NCBI GenBank assembly: GCA_903879915.1
Contig: CAIRNJ010000071.1
Location: 1-64,000 of the forward strand
DNA length: 64,000 nt
DNA from: an uncultured Elusimicrobia bacterium
GTDB taxonomy: Bacteria > Elusimicrobiota > Elusimicrobia > Elusimicrobiales > UBA9959
Direction of reading: 5' to 3'
The notes under the pieces were generated by a model, which did no database searches, was not told the DNA's origin, and saw only the letters and a program-made list of their open reading frames with translations. This document shows, one piece after another, positions 49,551 to 58,737 of this stretch (within the stretch, counting starts at the first letter, position 1; every line of letters begins with the position of its first letter). The position numbers and the translations under genes were made by a program.

Positions 49551-50560
49551 ACGGACCGAAGATCTGCCGTAAATGCGTGCTGCCCGAAGCTCCGCCCGAG
49601 ATAACGCTCGACGCCGACGGCGTCTGCAACATCTGCGCTGACTACGCGAAGCAGACCGCGGCCGCGCGCGAGGAAAAGCCGCTGGAGACGGATTTCACCA
49701 AAATACTGGCGCAGCACCGCGGCAAGCACGAATACGACTGCCTGGTGATGTGCAGCGGCGGCAAGGACAGCACAGCTTCTCTGTACTACATGAAGACCCG
49801 CTACAAGACCAAGCCGCTGGCCTTCACTTTCGACCACGGCTTCGAGACCGAGGACGCGCTGGACAACATCAAGAAAGCGGTGGAGAAGCTGGGCGTGGAT
49901 TTCATGCTGTTCCGCTCGGACTTCATGCACGACATGTTCGCGAAAATAATTAATACCGGCTCGAAGGCCGTTATCTGCCACCTGTGCTCCATCTGGTACA
50001 TGGACCTGACCTTTAAAATGGCCGCGCGCTTCGACATCCCGATAATCATCGCGGGCTGGACCAAGGGGCAGTCGCTGCGGCAGCCGGCCATGACCAAGTG
50101 CGCCTGCAATATCACCGCGCCCGAGTTCGCGCGCATGGGCGCGGCCACCAAAGAGTTCATAGACCAGCACGTGCGCACGGACCCCAAGTACAAGGATTTC
50201 CCCGCCAGCATGGAGGAAGTGCTGGCCCGGGCGCAGAAGCGGCATAAAGCGCTGGTCTTATCCCCGCACTGGTTCCTGCCTTACGATTCGCAGACCTACG
50301 TGGAGACCATAGAGCGCGAGCTGGGCTGGAAATACCCTGCGCTCAGCTACCCGGCCAAGTCCACCAACTGCTATCTGAATTTCATCTCGGCCTATAATTC
50401 CATGAAGAATTACGGTTATACCCACTACCACGTGGAGATGAGCAAGCTGATCCGCGACGGCGCCCTGACCCGCGCCGAGGCGCTGGAGCTGCTGAAGATG
50501 GATTTCGGCAAGGATTTCCTGAACAAGATCGCCGCCCCGCTGGGCTGCAAAATAGAATAA
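49547..50560 (+). CDS. PP-loop ATPase of the N-acetyl sugar amidotransferase / thiolation type
   Basis: The start is the ATG in the ATGA overlap (49547), giving 337 residues. Two CxxC pairs (CRKC, CNIC) near the N-terminus resemble the zinc ribbon of N-acetyl sugar amidotransferases (WbpG family) and TtuA-like enzymes. The PP-loop SGGKDST follows, then CHLC and TKCAC cysteines in the catalytic half. In this operon a role in transferring sulfur to a tRNA, cofactor or sugar seems likelier than amidation. The target is not predictable from sequence. Confidence 0.85.
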   Translation: MNGPKICRKCVLPEAPPEITLDADGVCNICADYAKQTAAAREEKPLETDFTKILAQHRGKHEYDCLVMCSGGKDSTASLYYMKTRYKTKPLAFTFDHGFETEDALDNIKKAVEKLGVDFMLFRSDFMHDMFAKIINTGSKAVICHLCSIWYMDLTFKMAARFDIPIIIAGWTKGQSLRQPAMTKCACNITAPEFARMGAATKEFIDQHVRTDPKYKDFPASMEEVLARAQKRHKALVLSPHWFLPYDSQTYVETIERELGWKYPALSYPAKSTNCYLNFISAYNSMKNYGYTHYHVEMSKLIRDGALTRAEALELLKMDFGKDFLNKIAAPLGCKIE

Positions 50561-50562
50561 CT

Positions 50563-51507
50563 ATGGGACACTCGCACGACCACGAACATGAGCACGAACA
50601 CGGGCATGCCTGCGGCCACGCGCACGGCCACAGCCGCGGCCAGTCGCAGCGCAAAGCTATAACCACGGCGTTCGTCATAACAGCGGGCTTCATGCTGGTG
50701 GAGGCGGCCGGCGGCCTGCTTACCGGCAGCATGGCGCTCCTGAGCGATTCCATGCACATGCTCACCGACGCCGCCGCGCTGGGGATGAGCTTTTTCGCGT
50801 CGCGCCTGGCCGGCCTTAAGCCGGATTCCTCCCGCACTTTCGGCTACCGCCGCGCGGAAGTGGTGGCGGCGCTGGCCAACGCCATGCTGCTGTGGATACT
50901 TTCCGGCTATATGCTGCGCGAGGTTTACGAAAGGTTCCATAACCCCGTGCCGGTGCTTTACGGCCCTATGCTGGTGGTGGCCGTCCTGGGGCTGCTGGCC
51001 AACCTCGTCTGCGCCAAGCTGCTGCACGGCCACAGCGGCGAGAATATAAACATCCGCGGCGCTTTCCTGCACGTGCTCAGCGACCTGGCCGGCTCGGTGG
51101 CCGCCATCATAGCCGGCGTCATAATATATTTTACCGGCTGGTACCGCGCGGATACTATAGTCTCGCTGCTTATCATAGGGCTGATACTTTTCAGCTCCAC
51201 CCGCCTTCTGGGAGAGGCCTTCCACATACTTATGGAAGGGGCGCCCAAAGGCCTTTCGCTCGGCGCGGTAGAAAAAGAACTGCGCGCCATAGAGGGCGTT
51301 TCCGACGTGCACGAGCTGCACGTCTGGAGCCTTTCCTCCGGGTTCAACGCGCTCAGCGCGCACCTGGTGGTTAAGGATCCCGCCAGGCAGCAGGCCGCGC
51401 TGAAAGCCGCCACCTCCGGCGTGGCGGCGGGCTTCGGCATAAAGCATTCCGTTTTCCAGGTGGAGAGCGAGCCCGTGGAGAATTCCTCCTGCGACATCTG
51501 CGCCTGA
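50563..51507 (+). CDS. Cation diffusion facilitator (CDF) metal exporter
   Basis: The 314-residue protein has a His-rich N-terminus (HSHDHEHEHEHGHACGHAHGH), six membrane helices and the two conserved HxxxD sites (HMLTDAA and HVLSDLAG) that bind zinc or cobalt for proton-driven export. A C-terminal cytoplasmic metal-binding domain (VHELHVW) follows, plus an unusual Cys-rich end (SSCDICA). It starts 2 bases after the PP-loop gene, so it is probably part of the same transcript. Confidence 0.95.
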   Translation: MGHSHDHEHEHEHGHACGHAHGHSRGQSQRKAITTAFVITAGFMLVEAAGGLLTGSMALLSDSMHMLTDAAALGMSFFASRLAGLKPDSSRTFGYRRAEVVAALANAMLLWILSGYMLREVYERFHNPVPVLYGPMLVVAVLGLLANLVCAKLLHGHSGENINIRGAFLHVLSDLAGSVAAIIAGVIIYFTGWYRADTIVSLLIIGLILFSSTRLLGEAFHILMEGAPKGLSLGAVEKELRAIEGVSDVHELHVWSLSSGFNALSAHLVVKDPARQQAALKAATSGVAAGFGIKHSVFQVESEPVENSSCDICA

Positions 51508-51534
51508 GCCGCGCGCTGTCCGGAGTTACCCCGC

Positions 51535-52149
51535 ATGAAAAAAGACGAGATCTTCAACAGCGTAAGCCACATAGTCGGCGCGGCGCTGGCGCTGGCCGGG
51601 CTGGTGGTGCTGGCGGTGAAGGCGGGGCTGCGCGGCGACGCCTGGCGCATCGCCAGCTTTTCCGTTTACGGGGTGACGCTTTTCCTGCTGTACCTGTCCT
51701 CTTCGCTTTACCACAGTACGGGCGGGAACGCCAAAAAGCTGTTCCGCACCATAGACCACCAGGCCATTTACCTGCTGATAGCCGGCACCTACACGCCGTT
51801 CATGCTGGTAACGCTGCGCGGGCCGTGGGGCTGGTGGCTGTTCGGGATCATCTGGGGGCTGGCCGTATTCGGCATAGTGCTGGACGCGGTGCACGGCCAG
51901 GGCCGCCGGGTGCCGCAGCTGGTGATCTACCTTCTCATGGGCTGGCTGATAACCGCGGCGCTGGGGCCGCTGGTGCGGGCGCTGCCGCTGTGGGGCGTTA
52001 TCTGGCTGCTGGCCGGCGGCGTGTTCTATACTTCCGGCGTGGCTTTCTACGTGCTGGACAAGCGCTTCCCTTATTTCCACGGCATCTGGCACCTGTTCGT
52101 GCTGGCCGGCAGCCTGTGCCACTACTTCGCCGTGCTTTTCTATATTTAA
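51535..52149 (+). CDS. Hemolysin III / YqfA family membrane protein
   Basis: The 204-residue protein has seven membrane helices and the PAQR-like signatures SSSLYHS, DHQAIYLLIAGTYTPF and the final HGIWHLFVLAGSLCHYFAVL, which hold three metal-binding histidines. The family (TIGR01065) is related to adiponectin receptors and may act as ceramidase-type hydrolases. It follows the CDF gene by 27 bases and closes the plus-strand run. Confidence 0.93.
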   Translation: MKKDEIFNSVSHIVGAALALAGLVVLAVKAGLRGDAWRIASFSVYGVTLFLLYLSSSLYHSTGGNAKKLFRTIDHQAIYLLIAGTYTPFMLVTLRGPWGWWLFGIIWGLAVFGIVLDAVHGQGRRVPQLVIYLLMGWLITAALGPLVRALPLWGVIWLLAGGVFYTSGVAFYVLDKRFPYFHGIWHLFVLAGSLCHYFAVLFYI

Positions 52150-52169
52150 CCGCTTGACGGGAACCCGCT

Positions 52170-53309
52170 TTATTTCCGCGGGGAGCCTGTCATCTTTTCT
52201 ATGTGCGCCAGCAGCACGTCGTTGGAGCGCGAGAACTTCTCCACGCCGTCCGTTTCCAGCGCGGCCAGGATAGCCGGGAAATCCACGCCCACCAGGCCGA
52301 GCTGCGCGAAGTAGGCCGCCGCGCCGGCCAGCCTGGCCTTGAGCGGGGTCCTGACCGGCGCGCCGTGGTCCACGAATGCCTTCAGCGCGGCCTCGGGCAG
52401 GGTGTTGACGGAGTCCGGCAGCAGCAGGGCGTCCGCGTACAGGGTGTCCTTGTAGGCCGGGTTCTTTACGCCGGTGGACGCCCACAGGATACGCTGCTTC
52501 ATGGCGCCGTTTTCCCGCAGCGGCTTGAACTCTTTGCTGGAGAAGATCAGCGCGTACATCCCGTAAGCCACCAGCGAATTGGCGATGGCCGCGCTGCCCC
52601 TTGCCGCCAGCGCCAGGTCGTAGAGCTCCTCGGTCTCGAAGGAATCATCGGAATCCAGCAGGGTCTCCAGCTCGATGTCGGTAGCCGTGTCTATGCGGCT
52701 GACGAAGAAGCTGGCCACGGAGGCCAGCGCGTCCACGGGGAGTTTATTCGCCGCCCGCCAGGTCAGGGCGTCCACGTAAGCCTGCACCACCTCGCCGTAG
52801 CGCTCGGGCGAGAAGATCAGCGTGAAATTTATATTCACGCCTTTTTTCAACAGGGCGTTGCCGGCCTTCACCCCCTGCGCGGTGGCCGGGACCTTTATCA
52901 TCACGTTCCTGCGGGCCAGGGCCGCGAACAGCCGCTCGCCCTCGCTGACGGTCCGCTCCTGGTCATAGGCCAGCGCCGGGTTCACTTCCATGCTAACGAA
53001 CCCGTCCGCCCCGCCCGTAGCCTCGTAAACGTCGTTAAAAAGGCCGGCGGCCTGCCTGATATCCTCCAGCTCCAGCTTCTCCAGCACGGCTTCCGCCTTT
53101 TCGCCTTCAGCCGCCAGGCGCCGCATATCTTCGGCGTAAGCCTTGGACTTCGTCATCGCCGCCTCGAAGATGGAGGGATTGGACGTTACGCCGGTAACCC
53201 CGAGGTTCTTTTTCATCGCGGCCAGGGTCCCGTTAGCGAGCATGTCCCGGCTGAGGCTGTCGAGCCAAAGGCTCTGCCCCACAGTTTTTATTTCTTTCAG
53301 GATATCCAT
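52170..53309 (-). CDS. tal: Transaldolase
   Basis: The 379-residue enzyme of the pentose phosphate pathway moves a dihydroxyacetone unit between sugar phosphates. TGVTSNPSIFEAA, FVSMEVNP and the active-site lysine in VMIKVPAT are visible. Length and motifs match the longer transaldolase subfamily (about 370 residues) often fused to or near glucose-6-phosphate isomerase. The gene is monocistronic and a GGGGCC palindromic element lies upstream. Confidence 0.95.
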   Translation of the reverse strand: MDILKEIKTVGQSLWLDSLSRDMLANGTLAAMKKNLGVTGVTSNPSIFEAAMTKSKAYAEDMRRLAAEGEKAEAVLEKLELEDIRQAAGLFNDVYEATGGADGFVSMEVNPALAYDQERTVSEGERLFAALARRNVMIKVPATAQGVKAGNALLKKGVNINFTLIFSPERYGEVVQAYVDALTWRAANKLPVDALASVASFFVSRIDTATDIELETLLDSDDSFETEELYDLALAARGSAAIANSLVAYGMYALIFSSKEFKPLRENGAMKQRILWASTGVKNPAYKDTLYADALLLPDSVNTLPEAALKAFVDHGAPVRTPLKARLAGAAAYFAQLGLVGVDFPAILAALETDGVEKFSRSNDVLLAHIEKMTGSPRK

Positions 53310-53348
53310 TTTCCCTCCACCGGCAAGGTAAGCTCACGTTAAAACGAA

Positions 53349-53408
53349 GGGGCCAGGTCCTTATTTTTCAGCATCCCGCTGGATCGCTAAATTTCAAGAC
53401 CCGGCCCC
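53349..53408. repeat. Palindromic element, family III (GGGGCC)
   Basis: This 60-bp imperfect palindrome has ends GGGGCCAGGTCCTT and AAGACCCGGCCCC and an inner inverted pair (ATCC / GGAT). It lies between tal and argF. It resembles REP-type elements rather than a terminator because no T tract follows. Confidence 0.5.
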
Positions 53409-53426
53409 TCGGCCCGGTTGAACCGG

Positions 53427-54431
53427 TCAGTTCCCCAGGGTAGCCACCATCACGGCTTTGATGGTGTGCATGCGGTTCTCGGCCTGGTCGAAGGCGATGC
53501 AGGCTTTCGATTCGAAAACTTCTTCGGTGACCTCGATGCCGTTCTTCAGGCCGAACTGCTCGGACACCTGCTTGCCCACTTTGGTGTCGGCGTTATGGAA
53601 AGCCGGCAGGCAGTGCATGAACTTCACGTTCGCGTTGCCGGACTTCTTCATGGTGGCGGGGTTCACCTGGTAGGGCTTGAGCAGCTGGATGCGCTCCGTC
53701 CACACTTCCTTCGGTTCGCCCATGGAAACCCAGACGTCGGTGTGGATGAAGTCCACGCCCTTCACGGCCTGGTCAACCTTGTCGGTAACGGTAATGCGGG
53801 CGCCGGAGGTCCTGGCTATCTCCTTGCAGGCCGCTATCAGCTCCGCCTCGGGCTGCAGGCCTTTCGGCGCGCCGATGCGCACGTCCATGCCCAGCAGGGA
53901 GCCGATCACCAGCAGCGACCGGCCCATGTTGAAGCGGGCGTCGCCGAGGTAGGCGTAGGAGATCTTCTCAAGGGGTTTCGAACAGTGCTCCGTCATGGTC
54001 AGCACGTCGGCCAGCATCTGGGTGGGATGCCACTGGTTGGTAAGGCCGTTCCACACCGGCACGCCGGCGTACTTGGCCAGCTCTTCCACTATCTCCTGGC
54101 CGAAGCCGCGGTATTCTATGCCGTCGTACATCCGGCCCAGCACGCGGGCGGTGTCCCTGACGGTCTCCTTGTGGCCCATCTGGCTGCCGGAGGGCTCAAG
54201 GTAGGTAACGTGCGCGCCCTGGTCGTGCGCGGCCACTTCGAAGGCGCAGCGCGTGCGGGTGGAGGTCTTCTCGAAGATCAGGGCGATGTTCTTGCCGGTC
54301 AGGCGGCGCTGCTCGGTGCCCGCGTACTTCGCGGCTTTGAGGTCTTTGGATAATTTCAGGAGGAAAACCAGTTCTTCTTTGGTGAAGTCGAGCTCTTTGA
54401 GGAAGTTCCTGTTGCGCAGATTGAATCCCAT
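53427..54431 (-). CDS. argF: Ornithine carbamoyltransferase
   Basis: The 334-residue enzyme joins carbamoyl phosphate and ornithine to citrulline (or works in reverse in arginine fermentation). [13 protein letters not shown] is the carbamoyl-phosphate loop and FMHCLPAFH the ornithine-binding cysteine loop. A strong AAAGGAG site precedes the ATG. It is monocistronic; carbamate kinase is encoded 9 kb away, so catabolic use is possible but unproven. Confidence 0.95.
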   Translation of the reverse strand: MGFNLRNRNFLKELDFTKEELVFLLKLSKDLKAAKYAGTEQRRLTGKNIALIFEKTSTRTRCAFEVAAHDQGAHVTYLEPSGSQMGHKETVRDTARVLGRMYDGIEYRGFGQEIVEELAKYAGVPVWNGLTNQWHPTQMLADVLTMTEHCSKPLEKISYAYLGDARFNMGRSLLVIGSLLGMDVRIGAPKGLQPEAELIAACKEIARTSGARITVTDKVDQAVKGVDFIHTDVWVSMGEPKEVWTERIQLLKPYQVNPATMKKSGNANVKFMHCLPAFHNADTKVGKQVSEQFGLKNGIEVTEEVFESKACIAFDQAENRMHTIKAVMVATLGN

Positions 54432-54600
54432 TTTTAATTCTCCTTTAAGGTGATGAATGATAAGCGTTCAGAACGTCTTTTAATTCTTTATTCCGCGGGA
54501 AGACTCCCTGCGAATACTTATATTATACTTTTTTGCTTTATCCAACACCGCGCCGTGCCGGTCTTTTCCCGACGTTTTTTACCGGGCTTCAGGGCGCGGG

Positions 54601-56490
54601 CTATAACTTCTTATTTGTTCTATCCGGGGATCTGAGCGCGCGCAAAAGCCCGGCATAGTAAGCCGCCTGTTTCAGGTCGCCCTGTTTGGAATAGATATTC
54701 TCAAGCAGATAATATCCGCCCGTGTAGCCCGGGTTTATCCGGAGCAGCTCCTTAAAACGCGCTTCCGCTTCTTTCAGCTTCCCGGTCTTAAAATACAGCA
54801 GCCCCAGGTTGAAAGTAGCGATATCAAAATTCGGATTGACCTCCAATTCTTTGATAAATTCAGGTTCCGCTTCCTTGTACATTTCCTTGCCCATATACAG
54901 CTGGCCCAGGTTGTTGTGCGCTTTAGGCGCGAGCGGAGCCAGCTCTATCGCTTTGAGATATTCCTCTTTGGCTTCTTCAAAACGCCCGGTGCCGGCACAG
55001 ATCAGCGCAAGTCCGTGGTGGGCCAGGTGATTTCCCGGGTACAGGGCGAGGGACTTCCTATAATAAGGCTCGGCCTCCCTGAACATGTTCTTGGACCTGT
55101 ACGTGGCCCCGAGATTGCTCAACGCCAGCGCGTCCCGGGGATTCAGCTCGACCGCCTTCAGATATTCCTGGTGCGCTTTATCGATCTCGCCGTTATCAAG
55201 ATACAAGGTCCCCAGGTTAGTGTGCGCCGTATATAAGCTGGGGGAATTCTTTACCGCGTTCTGCACGAAACTCAGCCTGTCCCGGAAGTTCTTGCTGTGG
55301 CTGAAAGCCAGCGCTCCGAACGCTGCCGCAAGAAGCAGCCCGGATGAAAACAGCCTGCGATCGCTGCCGGCGATGAATTTTGCCGCATCCGTTTCCAAAA
55401 GCAGAATGATAACCCCCACAAGAGGCAGATAAAGCCTGTGCTCGCAGAAGTCGGCGTTCATTTCAGGATACGGGCGGAGCAGGGAGGGCAGCAGGAACAG
55501 CAAAAACCAGGCGCCGCCGAACAGGACGAAGGAAGTTCTTTTGTTCTTTGAGACGCACAGCAGAACGGCCGCGGCAAGAATTGACAGGCCGCCGTACAGG
55601 AACGAGGTGTCGCGCATCGTGGGCATAACCGCCAGGTTGAGCGGCAGAAGGGTTTTGCCGGCGAATTGTATTACGGCGGGCAGATTCTCCGCAAAAGACC
55701 GGAGCGTCTCCGCGAACGGCACGTGCAGGGGGTTGACCAGCGCGTGTTTCCTTAACAGGAACCAGGCGAGACCCGTGCCCAGCCACCCGCAGGCGAGATA
55801 TTTTTCCTGCTTAAAGAGTAATTTCTCTCCGGCGACAGCGTGGAGATAGAGGGAAGCCGCCAGCACCAGCGAAAGAGAGGATTCTTTCGTAAAAAGCGCG
55901 AGCGCGAAAAAAAGAAGGTGCGCGAAATAATACCCTGTTCGCTTAGTTTCATAATAAGAGAGAAAATTTATGAAGGCGGCAAGCACAAAGACCGCCAGCA
56001 AAGAATCGTTTCTGCCGGGGATCCAGGCCACGGCCTGGGTCAGCACGGGATGCGCCACGAAAACAAGCGCGGCCATTAACGCTGTTTCCCGCTTGTACTT
56101 CAATTTTGTCAGAAAGACAAAAAGCAGACAGGACGCCGACAGGTGCAGGAATAAATTCGTGCAGTGATAGACCAGGGGAAGTTTGCCCCCGAGCTGCGCG
56201 TCAAGCATTAATGAAACGGTCATAAGCGGCCGGTAATAGGTCGACGGAGAATGCAGAGCGGCGAAGACTTCCTGGTTGAACGCGTTCAGGATATTGGACA
56301 GATGGCCTATAAAGCCGTAATTATCCAGGATCAGGGCCGTGTCGTCCCAATACGTATAGCCGAAACGCAAGGTCTGAAAATACACGAGGAAGCCGGTTAG
56401 AACAACAGCGGCGAACGCGTGCCAGTTTTTAATAAGCTCTTTTGGCGGGATTGCAGGGCTATGTTTCTTGTTCAGGCCGTTCTTTTTCAT
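54601..56490 (-). CDS. PMT/TMTC-like membrane glycosyltransferase with TPR domain
   Basis: The 629-residue protein has about 11 membrane helices followed by roughly six TPR units (residues 395-610). The N-terminal part carries the family's acidic loop FGYTYWDDTALI, the YYRPLMTVSLMLD motif and HPVLTQAVAWIPGRND. Proteins of this pattern are related to protein O-mannosyltransferases and animal TMTC enzymes, which use polyprenyl-linked sugar donors. It closes a four-gene minus-strand cluster and has a close paralogue at 62635. Confidence 0.87.
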   Translation of the reverse strand: MKKNGLNKKHSPAIPPKELIKNWHAFAAVVLTGFLVYFQTLRFGYTYWDDTALILDNYGFIGHLSNILNAFNQEVFAALHSPSTYYRPLMTVSLMLDAQLGGKLPLVYHCTNLFLHLSASCLLFVFLTKLKYKRETALMAALVFVAHPVLTQAVAWIPGRNDSLLAVFVLAAFINFLSYYETKRTGYYFAHLLFFALALFTKESSLSLVLAASLYLHAVAGEKLLFKQEKYLACGWLGTGLAWFLLRKHALVNPLHVPFAETLRSFAENLPAVIQFAGKTLLPLNLAVMPTMRDTSFLYGGLSILAAAVLLCVSKNKRTSFVLFGGAWFLLFLLPSLLRPYPEMNADFCEHRLYLPLVGVIILLLETDAAKFIAGSDRRLFSSGLLLAAAFGALAFSHSKNFRDRLSFVQNAVKNSPSLYTAHTNLGTLYLDNGEIDKAHQEYLKAVELNPRDALALSNLGATYRSKNMFREAEPYYRKSLALYPGNHLAHHGLALICAGTGRFEEAKEEYLKAIELAPLAPKAHNNLGQLYMGKEMYKEAEPEFIKELEVNPNFDIATFNLGLLYFKTGKLKEAEARFKELLRINPGYTGGYYLLENIYSKQGDLKQAAYYAGLLRALRSPDRTNKKL

Positions 56491-56503
56491 ATTTACCGAT
56501 CTG

Positions 56504-58735
56504 TCAGCTCACCACGAACCCGGAAGAGCCAAGCAGAACAATGTAGTAATTTGATAACAGCACGTACACCGTAGACAGCAAGGATACAACGGAGAAGCAC
56601 ACAAGCAGCAAATAGCCGAAATTATAAAGGACGGACGGACGGCCATCGCCGGCCTCCTCCGCCGGGCTGATCAAGGCCTTGCGTTTCGATCTGACGGGCT
56701 TACCGCCTCCGGGGGCGGAAAGCCGCCGCAAGAAGTTATCCGCGGTCCGATTATAGAACAAAAGAAAAAAAAGCGGCGCGTAAGGAATAAAATACCGGCC
56801 CTGAACGCCATTGACATAGTTCTGGCCTACCGGGGTCCAATCCAGGTACATGCCGGTTTCCACAATGGCGACACCGGCGGCGAGCAGGCACGCGGGGATC
56901 AGTCTGCCTTTTAACCCCGGACTTATGCCATAGCCGGACGACAGCAGCGCTGTTGCGAGCAACAGCCACAAATACAGGTCGATGTGCCAGGCCGGTAAAG
57001 GCCTTATCATCCAGCCTAAAATGCCCACAAAACTATCCAGGTAGGATGTTCTTAAATAGATAAAAACCGTCTTGAACATGATCCCCAGGTATCGGGCGGG
57101 GTTATGCAGGACGAAATTTTTTTGGGCGCGCGCGTCAGAACCGGCCGGCGCAAGGGTTTGATCCGGCTGGTTGAGGACAGGGGGCGGCGCGGCGGGAGCG
57201 CCTGGCCCCGACGCCGGCATTACGGACGGCTGAACGGAGACGGCGGCGGCGCGGGCAGGCTGGAACAAAGGCTTCAGCGACCAGACCTGCGTTCCGAGGA
57301 ACGCGGTGAGCAGCAGGCAGGCGAAAACGAGGATATATTTTTTAAACGGCCCTATCCTGTAAACGGGGATGAGAAGGAACAGGCCCGCCAGCACAAGATA
57401 TATTGGCCGGCTGGCCGCCGTCAAAAAAGACAGGACGAACAGAATACCCAGCTCCTTCGCGCGGAGTTCCTTCCCGCCGCCGTATGAAGATCTTAGGAAG
57501 AAAGCGATAAGCAAAAAAGACAGGCTGAAGATCATCGCGTCCTTGGCCAGCGAAGCGGACAGATACAAAGTCATCGGCATAAGCCCCAGCAGGAAGAATA
57601 CCCATTTAAAAAAAGGAGCGGTCCGGATGGCGAAATAAACAAGAGCTATGGAAAACAGCAGATTGAAGAGCCTTCCGGCATATAAAAGCGTTACCGGAGA
57701 AGCGTTGAACAGCCTGCCGGCGAACATGCCCAAGGCCTGCGGCAAGTAAGGGAAAATATAAGTGGGAACGGAGATCCCGTCCCCGCTCCGGGAGGCCGGG
57801 TCCAGTTCGATCCTTCTCTGGGAAACAATTTCGCCCGGGCTGGTTTTCCCCAAAGGATCGAAATTCAATCTTTTGAAGGTATCTGACAGCCGGACAAGCG
57901 AAGCGGGAACGGTGAGGTCCCATTGAAAAACATTGAATTCCGAAAGCTGGTACGACCTGTAAAGATGTTTGTTCTCGTCCGGTGTCTGAAGCGGGGGCGT
58001 GATAAATACCAGCGCCAGGCCGAAGACCAGCGCCAGGCCGACATAGATCTTTTCAGGCGCAAAGCGCAGCCCGGCCATGACCGGTTTAAGTCCGTCCGCG
58101 AACGCGATGAACGAAGCCGCGAGAAAAGCCGCAAAGAACAGGAACGCTTTCAGCCAGTTGACGGAGCCCCAATTCGATTCATAGGTCCGCGCGCACAGGC
58201 TGCCTTCCAGGCGGGAAACCGGCCCGGTTCCCTTTAAGGCCGCGGCCGCGTCGTCGTTAATGACCGGCCTCGCGGAAAGTTTCCCCAGCTTTCCGTCAGC
58301 TTTTCGCGGCAGGACGAGGGAACTGTCCAGGCTGCCGTTCGCGGAAGACAGACAAAGCGTGACCTTGTTCCCCCTTCCCACATGCAGTTTTTCGGGAAAG
58401 ACGAAAGTGCGGTATTTCATCCTGCTTATGTTCGCGCTGCTAAAGCGTTCCGTGTAAAGCGCCCGGCCGCCGGAATCCAGCACCTGCAGCGTATTCTCGC
58501 AAGGGGCGCTCCCCAGCGCGGCCAGGCCCAGGTCTACGGCGGTAAGCCAATCCTTGGCCGCCGTCACTTCCTGGACGAATAGATACCCTTTGAGCAGCCT
58601 GCTGAACTCAAAGCCCCCCCGCAGGTCCACTTCCTGCGCCGGGAAGAACCGGACGGCCAGGTCCGAAGAAAAAATAACGGCTCCGGAAAGGGCCAGGAAA
58701 AGCAGGCCGAGGAGCGGGTTCCGGAATTTCTTCAT
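56504..58735 (-). CDS. DUF2142-like polytopic membrane protein
   Basis: The 743-residue protein has an N-terminal helix, a roughly 180-residue extracytoplasmic beta-rich domain and about 10 further helices. The motif ITPPLQTPDENKHLYRSYQL matches the DUF2142 family, seen in bacterial envelope-polysaccharide clusters and thought to be glycosyltransferase-C relatives; DE is the likely catalytic acid pair. It lies 2 bases after a GT39 gene, so the cluster is an operon. Confidence 0.85.
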   Translation of the reverse strand: MKKFRNPLLGLLFLALSGAVIFSSDLAVRFFPAQEVDLRGGFEFSRLLKGYLFVQEVTAAKDWLTAVDLGLAALGSAPCENTLQVLDSGGRALYTERFSSANISRMKYRTFVFPEKLHVGRGNKVTLCLSSANGSLDSSLVLPRKADGKLGKLSARPVINDDAAAALKGTGPVSRLEGSLCARTYESNWGSVNWLKAFLFFAAFLAASFIAFADGLKPVMAGLRFAPEKIYVGLALVFGLALVFITPPLQTPDENKHLYRSYQLSEFNVFQWDLTVPASLVRLSDTFKRLNFDPLGKTSPGEIVSQRRIELDPASRSGDGISVPTYIFPYLPQALGMFAGRLFNASPVTLLYAGRLFNLLFSIALVYFAIRTAPFFKWVFFLLGLMPMTLYLSASLAKDAMIFSLSFLLIAFFLRSSYGGGKELRAKELGILFVLSFLTAASRPIYLVLAGLFLLIPVYRIGPFKKYILVFACLLLTAFLGTQVWSLKPLFQPARAAAVSVQPSVMPASGPGAPAAPPPVLNQPDQTLAPAGSDARAQKNFVLHNPARYLGIMFKTVFIYLRTSYLDSFVGILGWMIRPLPAWHIDLYLWLLLATALLSSGYGISPGLKGRLIPACLLAAGVAIVETGMYLDWTPVGQNYVNGVQGRYFIPYAPLFFLLFYNRTADNFLRRLSAPGGGKPVRSKRKALISPAEEAGDGRPSVLYNFGYLLLVCFSVVSLLSTVYVLLSNYYIVLLGSSGFVVS

Positions 58736-58737
58736 GC

